Shown one piece after another: positions 46,610-58,001 of a DNA stretch of 64,000 nt. The position numbers were made by a program, and so were the translations under genes. The DNA comes from Mytilinidion resinicola (taxonomy: Eukaryota > Ascomycota > Dothideomycetes > Mytilinidiales > Mytilinidiaceae): assembly GCF_010093595.1 (NCBI RefSeq), contig NW_022985467.1:249069-313068 (forward strand), given 5' to 3'. How positions within the stretch are numbered: position 1 is the stretch's first letter; every line of letters begins with the position of its first letter. The notes beneath the pieces are model-generated. The model did no database searches. It saw only the letters and a program-made list of their open reading frames with translations, and had not been told where the DNA came from.

Positions 46610-48403
46610 ATGCCCAGAACATCAAATGACATTGACTATGTCAAATGGAAGGATTCTCGTACAAAACAAGGGAAAACACCCCCCCCAAAGCCGGCGCCGC
46701 TGCCCGAGTTCTCTCCGCTCCGCATCAACAGTTGGCATGCTCCAGGGAGAGCCTCTATGCCCTCTGGTCTTAATCGGCATGATCCTATGGCCATTTTCAA
46801 GCTATTCTTCACCAATGAAATGATGGAGAAGATGGTGCAGTGGACAAACGAGCATGCAGAACAGCACCGGCCCACCGACGTGCGCCTGCCACGGCCATGG
46901 AAGCCAACTACAAGGCACGAGCTCTATGCCTATTTTGGAACACTTATTCATATGGGAGTTACCGTGAAGAAGCGCGTTGAGGACTATTGGGGCCCTAGAT
47001 CACGTGGTGCTAGCCATATAGTGAAAGACTATATTTCAAAGACCCGGTTTGAGCAGATTGATCGGTACTTTCGGTGCTCTCCTATGCCCCAGGATGGATT
47101 CCATTCGATATTTGAGCGTATAGATGAGCTCTCTAAGTATCTACGAGTACGCAGCCGCATGTACTGGACCCCAGGCCCTCACCTTGCCGTCGATGAAACA
47201 ATACAGAGGTTCATGGGACGGGCTAGCGAAATTGTCAACATTCCATCTAAACCAACGCCGGAGGGGTTTAAAATATGGGTTCTTGCTAATCAAGGCTACG
47301 TTCTCGATTGGCTATGGCATGCTAAGGGAGATAAGAATGGCCCCATTGACCTTAACGAATTATTCCTTGCAGAGGGCTTCACCAAAACACAAGCCGTTGT
47401 GCTTGATCTTTTAACACAACGTGATTCTATCACAAATCAACCCCTCTATCCACTTCATAAGCACGTAGTTTGGCTGGATAATCTTTTCTCTAATGTAAAG
47501 CTATTTGAGAGGCTCCGTGAGCTTGGAATAGGAGCAGCTGGCACCGTGCGCACAACTAAAACAAAGAGAGAAGAGATGGAAGGAATTGAGACAAATATTG
47601 TCGCCATTGAGGAACAATCTAGCGCTTCACAACGCCAGACAAAGAGGAAGAAGATTAAGCCTGCAGAGAGCTTCTCTCCATCGCTTGTAGACCTCAAGTT
47701 AAGCCACGATAGGCAAATTCCGTGGGGCACGCTATATAGCGAGTTGTCAAAGAGTCATAAGGTGATGGAATTCGCCTGGAAAGATGCAACAATAGTCTTG
47801 TTCCTGTCTACTGTGCATGACGGGAAGGATTACATTGCTAAGCTACGGAAACGACCTACAAAAACAGCTACAGGATATCATCAAACGGTGAAGAAGTTCG
47901 GTAAAGAGGCGCAGGCGTGGCTTAATATTCCAGTGATGATCGATGAGTATAACCTCTGGATGTGCGGCGTGGACGTAGCAGACCAGATGCGCAGCTATTA
48001 TAATACAAATCGTGTCCACAGAAAGACATGGAAGCCATTGTGGAGTTTCCTGTTGGATACGGTTGTGGGCAATAGCTACATGCTCTCATCATACAGGCCC
48101 GAGCCGGGCTNNNNNNNNNNNNNNNNNNNNNNNNNNNNNNNNNNNNNNNNNNNNNNNNNNNNNNNNNNNNNNNNNNNNNNNNNNNNNNNNNNNNNNNNNN
48201 NNNNNNNNNNNNNNNNNNNNNNNNNNNNNNNNNNNNNNNNNNNNNNNNNNNNNNNNNNNNNNNNNNNNNNAATACAACACAGAAGAAGCGAGAGGATAGC
48301 AGGGGGTGGAAACGCCGTGAAAGGCCGCCAAGAACGAATTGGGGCTGTTCTGTATGCAACATTCCGTTCTGTAGAGAGGGCACATGCTGGAGCGAGCACG
48401 TAG
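46610..48403 (+). CDS. piggyBac transposase (DDE_Tnp_1_7), interrupted only by an assembly gap
   Basis: The frame is open from 46610 to the gap at 48111 (500 residues), and after the gap a compatible frame ends at 48403. All three aspartate contexts of the catalytic triad are present: LAVDETIQRFMG (first), VVWLDNLFSN (second) and GVDVADQMRSYYNTNR (third). The conserved KTWKPLWSFLLDTVVGNSY block precedes the gap. No stop or frameshift is visible in known sequence, in contrast to the other transposons here. It cuts and pastes DNA at TTAA. An unusual basic insert (KRKKIKPAESF) lies between the second and third aspartate. Activity is plausible but unproven; the gap hides the C-terminal part. Confidence 0.88.
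   Translation: MPRTSNDIDYVKWKDSRTKQGKTPPPKPAPLPEFSPLRINSWHAPGRASMPSGLNRHDPMAIFKLFFTNEMMEKMVQWTNEHAEQHRPTDVRLPRPWKPTTRHELYAYFGTLIHMGVTVKKRVEDYWGPRSRGASHIVKDYISKTRFEQIDRYFRCSPMPQDGFHSIFERIDELSKYLRVRSRMYWTPGPHLAVDETIQRFMGRASEIVNIPSKPTPEGFKIWVLANQGYVLDWLWHAKGDKNGPIDLNELFLAEGFTKTQAVVLDLLTQRDSITNQPLYPLHKHVVWLDNLFSNVKLFERLRELGIGAAGTVRTTKTKREEMEGIETNIVAIEEQSSASQRQTKRKKIKPAESFSPSLVDLKLSHDRQIPWGTLYSELSKSHKVMEFAWKDATIVLFLSTVHDGKDYIAKLRKRPTKTATGYHQTVKKFGKEAQAWLNIPVMIDEYNLWMCGVDVADQMRSYYNTNRVHRKTWKPLWSFLLDTVVGNSYMLSSYRPEPGXXXXXXXXXXXXXXXXXXXXXXXXXXXXXXXXXXXXXXXXXXXXXXXXXXXXXXIQHRRSERIAGGGNAVKGRQERIGAVLYATFRSVERAHAGAST
48111..48270. other. Assembly gap (160 N)
   Basis: A run of 160 N inside the piggyBac transposase, preceded by GCCCGAGCCGGGCT and followed, about 120 bases on, by TAGCCCGGCTCAA. 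Collapsed inverted sequence or another copy of the element may have caused the gap. Confidence 0.95.
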
Positions 48404-48877
48404 CCCGGCTCAACACCATTGCCTAGCTCTACAAGCAGATATGTACATAGAAATCACGAATTCAAACATTCTCATCTCTCCGTAGCTCTCATACTCAGGG
48501 GCCGATGCGGTGCATCTGATTGGCTACAAAAAGTGGCCCGAGCGTTGCGCCTTAATCGACGGGTTAAGGGATACTTTACGAGCGAGCCCAGGACTATGGT
48601 GTAAGGCATCACACAGTTTGATGACACGACCTGGCGCAAGCTCTCTGCGGCCCGATAGGTCTATATCCTGGAACAAGACCTCTTGTGCACAATTGGCGAA
48701 TTTCTTCGATACCAAGGCGAGTCTCGTCAGCACTTCACTCTCCCCGTCTTCCAGATATACTTCCGAGAGAATCTGCGCAAGGATCTCAGCTGGGATGTCT
48801 TCAAGAGTTCTGGCAGTTGTAGGCCTTGCCGATAGAACCAGAGCAAGGGGATAGGATGTCGACGCAATGTGATCCAT

Positions 48878-51207
48878 GATGTGTGGTGTCGCTGTAGCAC
48901 GAGCTGCGGCGAAAGAGAATGCTAGGAGGGCGGAGGGCCCCTCAGCGGGAAAACAGTGTGTGTATCCTACTGATGGTGATAGTGGGAAGGCGAGCTCGAC
49001 CGTGGGCGTGGAGGCACCCTCAATGGGATTAAGTGTTGGAAGTAATTACTGCTGATGTTGTTGATGACAAGGCTTGACCCTGGAGTTGCTGGGAGGTTGA
49101 GAAACTGCTCGAGCAGAGCAATTTGTAAATATTTGAGGCGCATTCACCGCCGAGATTCTTCCTCAACTTGTTGGATTAGAACTATCACCTACAACGAGCA
49201 ATGCTGGCAGCAATTAGGGTGAATCATGTATATGCATAATGTCTGCGTTCCATCAAAGTTCAGACGTCACGGCCTGAAATCCAACCCATTTTCCAGCCAC
49301 CCAATGCCGGAGCCCCTGCACCTGCACGCTGATTTCGTAAACACCCATCCCCTCTCCCCTTCTATGGAGCTCCAAATTTCCCTATTAGAATCGTGCACGC
49401 CACTGTCTGAAGTTCTTCAGCAAGCTTACCTATTGATCAAAATTAGAAACTCCAGTCCTGCAAGAGCATATGGACGCACTACAGACGGCGGCAGACAAGT
49501 GCACACTGACATCTGATGTGACACTTCAGAAGGAAGACAAGTTTCACGGCCGATGGAAGCGTGACTTCTGTCTAGATTATGCGAGCAACGAAAGGAGATT
49601 CTGCCCACGTCCTCACGTCCAGACGTATCCCAAAATCGCAACATCACGAAGGCAGGAGGGACGATTACAAGAAATCCGATAAGCATGCTATACCTCGGCG
49701 AAGATGTTTCAAGATGGTCCTGCGAATCGAGTAACAAACAAACCTCAACTCACCTTGACGTTACCATGTACACTTCTCCAGACACCCACTCGCGCTCTCC
49801 TATACCCGCTCTCACGCACACCCACCGAGCGCCATCCAGCTCATCAGGGCTCTCCATTCTCGTATCCATCACCCCTCCCCCTTCTTCCCATCATCTTCAT
49901 TCCTCCTCTTTCGTCCCTCACCGACTCAGCATTCTTCCATCCATTTCCTTCCTACCTGCTCTCGCTTCCAACCCGACGCTTTCTACCTCCAGGGCTACCG
50001 TTCAATCAGTCAACGTCAACGACCTCTCGATATTGATTGAATTGACACCTTAGTCAGCAGCAGAGCTCCATATTGATTGATTGATTGACGTCAACGTTGA
50101 AGTTATTGATTGACTGACCCAGTAAACGTGGAGATCCTTAGCAAAGTTATGTGCGTGGTGGTAAGGTTTCAACTCGCCTGTTTTACATAGATCCTTTATC
50201 TGCGCCATCTTCCTCAGTGCCTCTAACATTAAGCGCGTTATTGCGGCGGTATACCTAGTGGTTAGTGGTGGTGGTGGCGGCAGTAGAGGCCTAGTGTAGA
50301 TTTGCAAACTCCAGCGGCCAAAACCCGCAATTGCATTCCAACTTCAACGGAACGTCAATCGTGAATCAACAGGCCGCTTGAATATTGATTGATTGAGACA
50401 AAACTTCAATCAACGGGTCAAACTCGTTGATTGGACGGTAGCCCTGCCTTCCTCCTCTTCCTCTTCCTCTCCCGTCTCCCCTCCCAGTGCCAGTCCCCTC
50501 CTCTTCCAGACCCGCCCTCTCCTCCTAACACCTCATGCCCTCTTCCCACCCCCTCCAAACCCCTAGCTCCACGCTCTCGCCCACCCCTCCCATACCTCTA
50601 TCCTCCTAATACCCCACCCACCTCTCCTCGCCCACCAAGCCACAACACTAATGCCAACCCTCCATCGCACGCCCTCATCCCCCACCCCAGCAACCCCCAA
50701 AAGACCATCGAACCAAAAATTCCCACAAACCACCCTCCCCGAGAATGCTAGCCTCGACATCTCCAAAGTTTTTTCAAAAGCACGGTTCTAATCTAACAAA
50801 GGGACACGCGATGCGCAAGAATAGGGTGAAGCCGGCACGCATACGGGATATATACATAACCTCAGCCTCAACAGCAGAGGTACACCAGTTTACTTCTTCT
50901 CCGTGGGGATTAGAACCGATGGGCGCAAGGGCAGGGAAAAGAAGGAACAGGAAAAAAGGGCAGTGGCGTGTGTATGGTATACTCTTTGGAAATTTTCTAC
51001 TCAACTTTCCCCCCCACCCCCCGCCTACCCTGGTCATCGTACTCGAAAGCTCGTCCGTGAGTTAGTTCCGCCCCCAAAACTCCTGCTGAATTCGCCCAAG
51101 TAGACAAGTCTACCTTTCAAGCGCTTGTTCTATCCCGCTTCATAAACCACTGCTCAACACGCTCTCTCGTCACCCGCTAACCCGCTATGCTCGAAGCCGC
51201 CAGCTAC
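48878..51207. other. Long intergenic region with TTGA-rich repeats
   Basis: No supported gene in 2.3 kb. At 49990-50430 the words ATTGATTGA, TTGACGTCAACG and their complements recur many times on both strands, including TGACGTCA palindromes. At 50440-50750 the sequence is an almost pure pyrimidine (CT) tract on the plus strand; the proline/serine-rich frames there are composition artefacts. Confidence 0.45.
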
Positions 51208-53538
51208 TCACTTCGTCCGATCCGGCACCACCACCGGCACCTTCTCCGGCCGGAACTCCTTGACAAACGGCAAGAACTCCGGCTGGCCGGGGATATACTT
51301 CCTCAGCACCTCCGGCACAACCATGCCCTCGGGAGTCTGGTAGTTCTCCATGATGCAGCAGAGGGTGCGCTCGGTAGCGCACAGGGTGCCGTTGAGCGCG
51401 TGGACGTACTCCTTGCGGCCACCAGTTTGCTTCTTGGGGCCGAAGCGGATCTGGTATAATGTTAGCGGGTGCGTGGGGAGGAGAGGTGGTTGTGGGAGGG
51501 AGAGGAACGGACCTCGAGTTCTCGGGTCTGGTAGTCGGTGCAGTTGCTGATCGAGACAAGTTCTTTGTATTCGCCGGTGTAGGGGAACCTTGAGCAGGGT
51601 CAGCATGGAAATGTCAGCCGTGAAATTAGGTTGGGACCAAGATGGTATTACCATGCCTCGAGATCGCGCTTGGCGCTGGCGGCGTTGTTCAGGGCACCTA
51701 GTGGCAGGATTAGTTGACAGCTCTCAAAGATGACAGGGGAAGGGGTTCAATGCGATGATTGTCTCGCTGAGCGTACCTGAGACGATCTTGACAACTCGAT
51801 ACGGTAGTTTCAAACTCTGGTAGAAAGCTGCACCCGTATTAGCTTGCATTTTGAGGATTTGCGACGAAAAGTGTACCTTCTGAAGTTTCGAGCATCTCCT
51901 CGTATGCCTTCCATGACTCTTCGGGCTTCGTGAACTAATCGGACTGTCAGAGCTAATGTTGCGAATACGACCAGATCCCACGGTTGGAGATCAGAAAATT
52001 GCCGGAAGGGGTCATACGAGGAACTGTTCGATCTTCTCGAACTGATGTATCCGGAAGATGCCTGAATGACTTAGTGCCCGTATCAATCTGAACTTCAGTC
52101 GGGGAAACACCAACCCCAAGCATCCTTCCCATGCGAACCGGCCTCCTTCCTGAAGTTCGTCGAGTAGCCAGCATATTTGATAGGCAGATCCTTCTCTTGT
52201 AACCACTCATCGGAATGTAGAGCGCTGATCGGTTGTTCTGAAGTCGCAATCTACACGCAATCCCAAATTAGCTACAGCTCTATTTCCCTTGTGCTACTCA
52301 AATGGCTACATACGAGGTACTTGTCAGTATCCGGCTTGTCTTTCGATTCGGTGACCTTGTAGAGCTCTTCATCAAAGTCGCTGAGCTGTGCTGTCTTCGC
52401 CATGACGTCTCGTAGCATGAAGAAGGGAGGTTGGTTCGGCGTGTAGCCGCGGTTGAAGAGGAATTCGAGGCCGTAGTTGACGAGCTGCTGCTATTAGCTT
52501 CGTGACCCAAGGGCTGGACTGCACCAAGTATTTACCGCGAGGTTAAGGAAGAGACCGTAGCCGGTCAAGCAGTATCCGCGATGGCCTGGAGTAGTCAGCA
52601 TACGCCCAAGTCCTGTAACTGAGTGAGCGAAGCACCACATACCAACAATCTTCACACCCCTCTCAGGGTCGTATCCATCCAGCCTCGTGAGCACTGCCAA
52701 GTATTAGCTTTCTACCCTCCCATCCCCACCTCCAGGTTTCCCCGACTCCACTCACCTCCATGATGCGGCAGCACATCCGGATTATGCTCCACCTTTACCC
52801 CTTCCGGTGCCCACTGCTTGATCGTCTCATTATCATCCTCATTTCCGCTGATCGGCACGCTCTCATGCACATAATTCCCGACCGTCTTGACCTTCCGCAG
52901 CAGCTTCTCCAGCAGCTCGGCCGCCTCCTCTTCCTTCGCCTTCTTGTCCTCCTTCAGCTTCGCGATCTCAGCGAGCAGTTCCGTCGCGTCCTCCTTTGCT
53001 TTCTTCTTGAGGCCGATTTGCTTCTGGAGGGGGTTGATGGCGGCGCCGATTTGGGTGGACGCGTATTGGGCTATTCGAAATAGAGAGGTAAGCGTATGTT
53101 CTCAAAGAATGACCCATTGTGCCTCTTATTGGTAATGTATATATGCGAGTTGTTGACGAGGGAGGCAGGCCGTGGACTCCAGGTTCGGGGAGGTAGGTAT
53201 GGTAGGATATAGAAGGGCAACGCACTCTTCCGATGCACCTCAAAGTCCTCAATGATCTCATCGACTAACTCGACGCTCGCGTGGCGCTTCTCCTGGCTCT
53301 GGCGGATCTTGGCCGCGTCGCCGCCGCGCTCCTTGATGAAGTCGTTGATGTCGAGCTATTTGTTCCACATCCACATTAGCAAACTCTCCATTCATTAAAA
53401 AAATTTGAGGCACATCGAAGAGGAAGAATAGTAGCACAGGTAAAGATATGAGGATCGGGAGCAGGGACGAGATGGAAGCGGGGAGTGTTGCAGCGGCTGG
53501 AGGGGTGAGATGGGGACTTTGCGGGGCAAACGCACCAT
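51208..53538 (-). CDS. SES1: Cytosolic seryl-tRNA synthetase
   Basis: Thirteen coding exons: 53538-53536, 53355-53226, 53070-52756, 52693-52643, 52585-52536, 52490-52314, 52250-52115, 52058-52018, 51934-51877, 51827-51777, 51697-51652, 51588-51513, 51450-51208. Together they encode 458 residues with every phase consistent. The first coding exon is the ATG alone; the next begins [17 protein letters not shown], the usual SerRS start. An N-terminal coiled-coil arm ([20 protein letters not shown]) binds the tRNA-Ser long arm. Class II motif 2 is [20 protein letters not shown], and motif 3 is in [19 protein letters not shown]. It charges tRNA-Ser with serine in the cytosol. The gene is intact and unusually intron-rich relative to its neighbours. 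Confidence 0.95.
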
Positions 53539-54398
53539 GATCGCGACTCTAGAGTATTTCGTAGGTGAGGTTTACGGTATAGCAAAATAATAGAGGTCAA
53601 TTGTCGTGTGCGTCGTCTTCACGCGCTCACGGTGGTGGTGGGATGTTGCCCGCATTTCTTTCTGAGTCAAGATGGTGGGGTCTTTGTGCACGGGCCGCAT
53701 AACTTTATGCCTTGCATATATCAGCCGCAAACACTTCCTCAAAGTCAATTGATATTGCAAGTGCGATTTGCACGAGGGCGTTGAGGCAAGATGGCAGTGA
53801 TGACATCGTGTTCATTCCGCATAACGCGTCAAGCACCTAATATAGTACGCCCCCAGAAAGCGGGAAAGCAGGAGTAAATGAAGCCACCCATCCTCTAATC
53901 TATACCATCGCATCGCATCGTTCATCGTAGCATCAGAGCTCAGACCCCCACCCATCCTGCTTGAACGTGATGAAGAAAGGAAAGGCACCCACTATGGCAA
54001 CAAATGAAAGGAGATCTAGGACATGTGAGAGTTGGGAGAAAAAGATGGCGAAAGTCACCAAGAACCAGCCGTTACATGAAACGAAGTAGAATTAAAGAAA
54101 GAGGAACATGCCATTGACAGAGCGCCAGCCCTACTGGGGGATCTCATACAGTGCTAGAAGAGTCCACACCACTCCCAAACGCCGAAGGAAGTCTACCAAG
54201 ACAACCATCGAAATAGTATCAGACATTCAATTGGTCCAGCCGCCAGTCCCATGAGGTGTCTAGAGACACTGTAACACCCCTAGTATTCACAGCACACGTT
54301 TTTTCCCGTGGTGAAGGCTGGGCGTCTTCCCATCACTTTCTGAGCTTCTGCTTGATCTTGCTGAGCAAACCTAGACACATTTAGCAGGTGCGTACAGA
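53539..54398. other. Intergenic region between SES1 and RHB1
   Basis: Promoter and 5' leader of SES1 and 3' flank of RHB1, both on the minus strand. A short GCATCGCATCG repeat occurs near 53908. No gene. Confidence 0.4.
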
Positions 54399-55464
54399 TC
54401 ACATGACAACGCAATTCTTGCCGCTCGCAGGCTCGTTCGGGGTGGTCCCCTTCTCGATCTCGGCGATCATGAGCTCGAACGCTTTGCTGACGTTTTCGTT
54501 GTAACACGCGGACGCTTCGGTCCATGCGCATTTCAACTCTTCGGCCTTTGCTTTGCCCTCTTCGGACGTGACTTGGCGTTGTTCGGGGCGGAGATCAGAT
54601 TTGTTGCCTACGAGGACAAGGGGAATGGTTTCGGCGCCCTGGGAATGTTAGCTCTGACTTTGTCCTAACGCCGTCCGAGGTGACCCAGCGCGTTTTAGAT
54701 TGTTCAGAGGGGAAAAACTTACGAGATGATTCAGAATCTTCTCACGAATGATCTCTGCGGTATCGAAAGACGTCCTGCTCTGCACGGAATAGACAATCAT
54801 GTATCCATGAACTCCAATGAAATGCTTCGAGTTCAAGTTGCTGTACTGATCCTGTAATGACACGGGTGAGCTGCGATATTCCAAAGTGCAGCATGGACGG
54901 GAGTTGCGCAAGGTAAGGCTGAGACGTGATAGAGGCCGACAAGGAAAGCGGTATAGCGCCAGAGGCAAAGACGGGACACGGAGATCCTGTGAATGCATAG
55001 AGTCTATACCTTTTCTTCTTCTGCCTCCTGAAGTTGGATTGCAAACAACCGATCAGGGTCGTTCTGATCATGTCTCAGCCCAGCTCCACAACCCTGCCGC
55101 CGCCACATGTCCCGCGGTTATGGATATGCACATACCTGGCCGGCGGTATCGATAATCTCGGTCGCATAATCCTGGCCCTTGTAGCGAATGACCTTGCTAA
55201 AGGTATTCTCAATGGTGGGGTAATAAGATTCGACGAAGTGGTTGTCCACGAACTGGACGGTGAGGGAGGATTTGCCTGTGGGGTGATGTCGACGTTAGCT
55301 TGGGAATCGAATGAGACTGGAGCTGGGAATTGGTGAAGGTGCTACGACGCATTGGAGGGCACGTCTTCCATGAAAGCGAGGTGCAATTAGACTAGAGCTG
55401 CACACGTACCAACGGACCTGCTGCCCACGACGGCGATCTTGCGCTGTTTCGCTGGAGGAGGCAT
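54399..55464 (-). CDS. RHB1: Rheb-family small GTPase
   Basis: Exons 55464-55410, 55275-55136, 54851-54723 and 54638-54399 give 187 residues. Marks: G1 VGSRSVGKSS with the Rheb-type Arg, effector loop YYPTIENTFS, G3 DTAGQ, G4 GNKSDL, G5 EASA, and a C-terminal CAAX box CVVM for farnesylation. Rheb activates TORC1 on the vacuole or endomembranes and, in fungi, also affects arginine uptake. Between exons 2 and 3 lies an optional in-frame 18-bp segment (55027-55010, EAEEEK) flanked by AG and GT, which would give 193 residues if used. The gene is intact. A divergent start is not seen upstream. Confidence 0.93.
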
Positions 55465-56727
55465 GTTGGGCGTGTGGGGGAGCGAGAGGCTGCGAGAAGG
55501 CGGAAACGGGGCGAGGCTGAGTCGAGAAGCTCAGAGCTCGTGTAGCTGGCAAGAAGGCGAAAGGAAGCGCAGCGGGCTGTGTTTCGATAGGGGATGTCGA
55601 CTATGGTTGACCGCTACTGTCGTCGTCGGTGCTTCGCAGCTGCTGCCTGGCGCGTGAAGGGTCCTGTGCACGGCGGCCACGATGTATTGCTGGCACGGAT
55701 CAGGTTTTTGGATTCAGGCACGAAGAATGGGTTGAATAATGCGACCCGAGTTGCGGCGGTCGTGATGGTGGTCGCTGGTGGTGTTGAGGTGGTGCTCGAA
55801 GCTGCCGTCTGGAAGCGCTAGGAGGTAGTTAGAAGAAATGTCGATCTCACACAAAGCAAGCTCTAGGGACGCCCTTCTCGTGGGCAGCAACACACACCAG
55901 AGCCAATTCAGGCCCAGGCAGCGTCACCGTCAGACACACCAGCCGGCGGGTGGTTGGACGCCGGAATTCGCATCAGGTAATCGAATGGCCCCGTTTGCCC
56001 CCTTTCTTCACCTCGCCGTTCACCTGTCGCTCTGCTGCATCCTCGCCCGAGCTGCCCGAACTTCCACGGCCGCTTTCTTTGGGGATGCGCAGGACGACCT
56101 TCCAGGCCCGCGGGAAAAAGAAATATATCCATCGCGGCCCGGCGCCGTGGTTTCCCCCTGCAAGTGGCCTGCGGGGCGCCTGATCTGTCGCTGAGGCCAG
56201 CCAGTCCATCGCCCACCATGTCGTCTGCACTCAATTCTGCGGGAGACTCCGGGGAAGTCGGGTCGAGACGCGAAGTTTGGCGTTACACCGCGCTCAAATC
56301 GACGTCTGAGGAGCCACGGGGGACGCTTGCAGCCTTACACCCCTCATCGAACCGTCTCTGCCGTCGTTTCTAGCCGGATTATGCCTGTCGGCGCCTTGGC
56401 CTTTCTGAACGCACGCGAAATGCAAGACAGTACTCCATCTACAGAATCCGTCAATGAAGGTTTCATCTCATGAAAAATTATCGAATTGACCTCGCATCTT
56501 CATCCAATCATGAACGACCGAGGACGTAGGCTACAAGGCGGGGCGACGGCCCTGGAGCCTCAGGTTGTGGCGTGCGGCGCAGCTCACGCCTCACCCGCCC
56601 TCCGTCCACATCTAAGAACCATCTTCTCTCTCTTCAGCCCCTCGTGTCGTGTGCTCCTCGTCAACCTTCTTCTCTAATTCTGAGGCGCTATCTACCGAGT
56701 CCCCAGAACGATTAAGCACCCGGACTC
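55465..56727. other. Intergenic region
   Basis: 1.26 kb with several short overlapping frames on both strands and none protein-like. Contains the RHB1 promoter at its left end. Nothing else seen. Confidence 0.4.
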
Positions 56728-58001
56728 ATGAAACTATTGTCTCCATCGCGTAGATCCTCGAACGCTGCCCTGCCTCCAACATCCAAGGAGCGAGCGAGTT
56801 CCGCGCCCATTGAGGGCCCATGCATAGGCCCTACGTCTAGCGCAGCTACGGCCACGGCGCAGGTACTGGGACGGAAGAAAGCCGGATTACTGCTAACACG
56901 TACGCTAGGACCCTCCACAACTCAACCTCCTCTCCTTTCCTCCGCCTTCCACCCGAGATTAGAAACACGATATACGAATACGCCATAGGCGGCAATGTGA
57001 TTGGTGTATACGTGTCGACCCTTGGAAATCTCCGTATAGCGTACAGTAAGGGAATTCCCTGTATTGCGGGAACTCCCCGTATAGCGCACAGCATTTCTCC
57101 CATTCGGCCGACCAGCGGCACTGAGAAGACGGAGAACGGGCCCTCGCAGGTATCTTATCCTCGAGATGCAATTTGGCCTGTTAGACCCACCAAACTACGA
57201 TCTAAAGGCGAGATAAATCTTCTAAATTGAATGCGCCAGGAGACCAGGAATAATTCTGCTCCAAGTGCCCCGAGTGAGCACCATATCAAACACATAGATC
57301 TTCGATTGCTGCGAGTCTGCCGGCAAATATACCACGAAGCGCGCTTGCTATTATATTCCTCTAATATTTTCTATTTCGAATTTGGCCTAACTCTCGAGAT
57401 GTTCGTATTGAAAACTCTCAGTTTGGCGCAGGCGCAAGCTATCGAGCATATAAACCACATCTTCGCTAAAACCATGCAAGGGAATGGATCAAATTACTGG
57501 CATTCTGCCTTCACCCCCACGGTTGTTGACGCCCTCTCCGGCGTCCAATCCGTATCATTGTTCCTGCAAGTACGCGGATGGCTAGCTTCTGGCTTTCGCC
57601 ATGACTTCTGGGACCTCAACTCGACGCCCGTTGGGCGTTCCCCAGCATGGAACGACCACATTCAAGTGTATGGGCTTACACGCCTCCGCCTCTTGCCTAA
57701 ACTTCGTCATGTCAACGTAGCTCTTTATTCACGCCCTGATGCGGTCTTCGACGGCTTGAGCAGACCAGGGTGGATCCATGAGCCAGTAGCCGATAATGAC
57801 CGAGAAATCTACGTGCGGTCACTTCAAGAGTTGCTTTGCGCCCCTTGGGACGATGCTTCACAGAGGTCCTATGAAGAATCTGAGATGAAGGAACTTCCAT
57901 GGCGCATTTCTTGGCAGCAGATGATGAGACACAAGAGACCTTTCCAAAGGAAGAGGTCAAACATAAGTACGATTTCCTTTGAATGTCTAAAGCCCCGGTA
58001 G
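56728..58001 (+). pseudogene. DUF7730-like (F-box-like fungal) gene with one frameshift and one TGA
   Basis: The start MKLLSPSRRSSNAALPPTSK at 56728 is followed by a 46-bp intron (GTACTG, branch GCTAAC, TAG; about 56863-56908). After it the sequence reads DPPQLNLLS and, after one extra T near 56938, FLRLPPEIRNTIYEYAIGGN, the signature opening of this family. The frame then holds to a TGA at 57228-57230. It continues in the same frame to 58001 with LLRVCRQIYHEARLLLYSSN and LRLLPKLRHVNVALYS. These blocks (PEIRN-IYEYA, then RVCRQIYHEA) are typical of a very common fungal family of unknown role. Both lesions are single-base, so a recent pseudogene or sequencing error is possible. Confidence 0.7.

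Larger units (their letters stand above)
46482..48567 (+). mobile_element. piggyBac-family transposon, ~2.08 kb, in a TTAA target
   Basis: Flanked by TTAA on both sides (46482-46485 and 48564-48567). The left end 46486 reads CCCGTCGAGGCGCAACGCTC. The right end, read inward from 48563, is CCCGTCGATTAAGGCGCAAC followed by GCTCGGGCCA. The terminal inverted repeats are therefore the same apart from a 4-base TTAA insertion or deletion. Ends beginning CCC and a TTAA duplication define piggyBac. The element holds a single transposase gene. An N gap lies within it, so its true length is not known. Confidence 0.92.
45401..48877 (-). pseudogene. F-box/LRR-like gene split by a piggyBac element
   Basis: The 5' part (48877-48568) encodes an F-box (LEDIPAEILAQILSEVYLED ... 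LALVSKKFANCAQEVLFQDI) at about residues 24-70. Translation runs into the transposon at the TTAA. The continuation on the other side (46481 down to 45401) has leucine-rich-repeat-like sequence: LIPNLQKLHLYANNGLLRLL, LLGCFKNLKSFECSI and CFPDFEKLRSLVVSSRAF. With one TTAA copy the two halves are joined in frame, but a TAG lies four codons after the junction. A TAA occurs near 45810 (FID*DFAELV). The intron positions in the 3' half are not resolved. F-box proteins recruit substrates to SCF ubiquitin ligases; this copy is dead from the insertion and at least two nonsense changes. Confidence 0.75.

Noticed and set aside
50431..50751. Pro/Ser-rich ORF
   Set aside because: Sits on an almost pure CT tract; any frame would be open. 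No domain.
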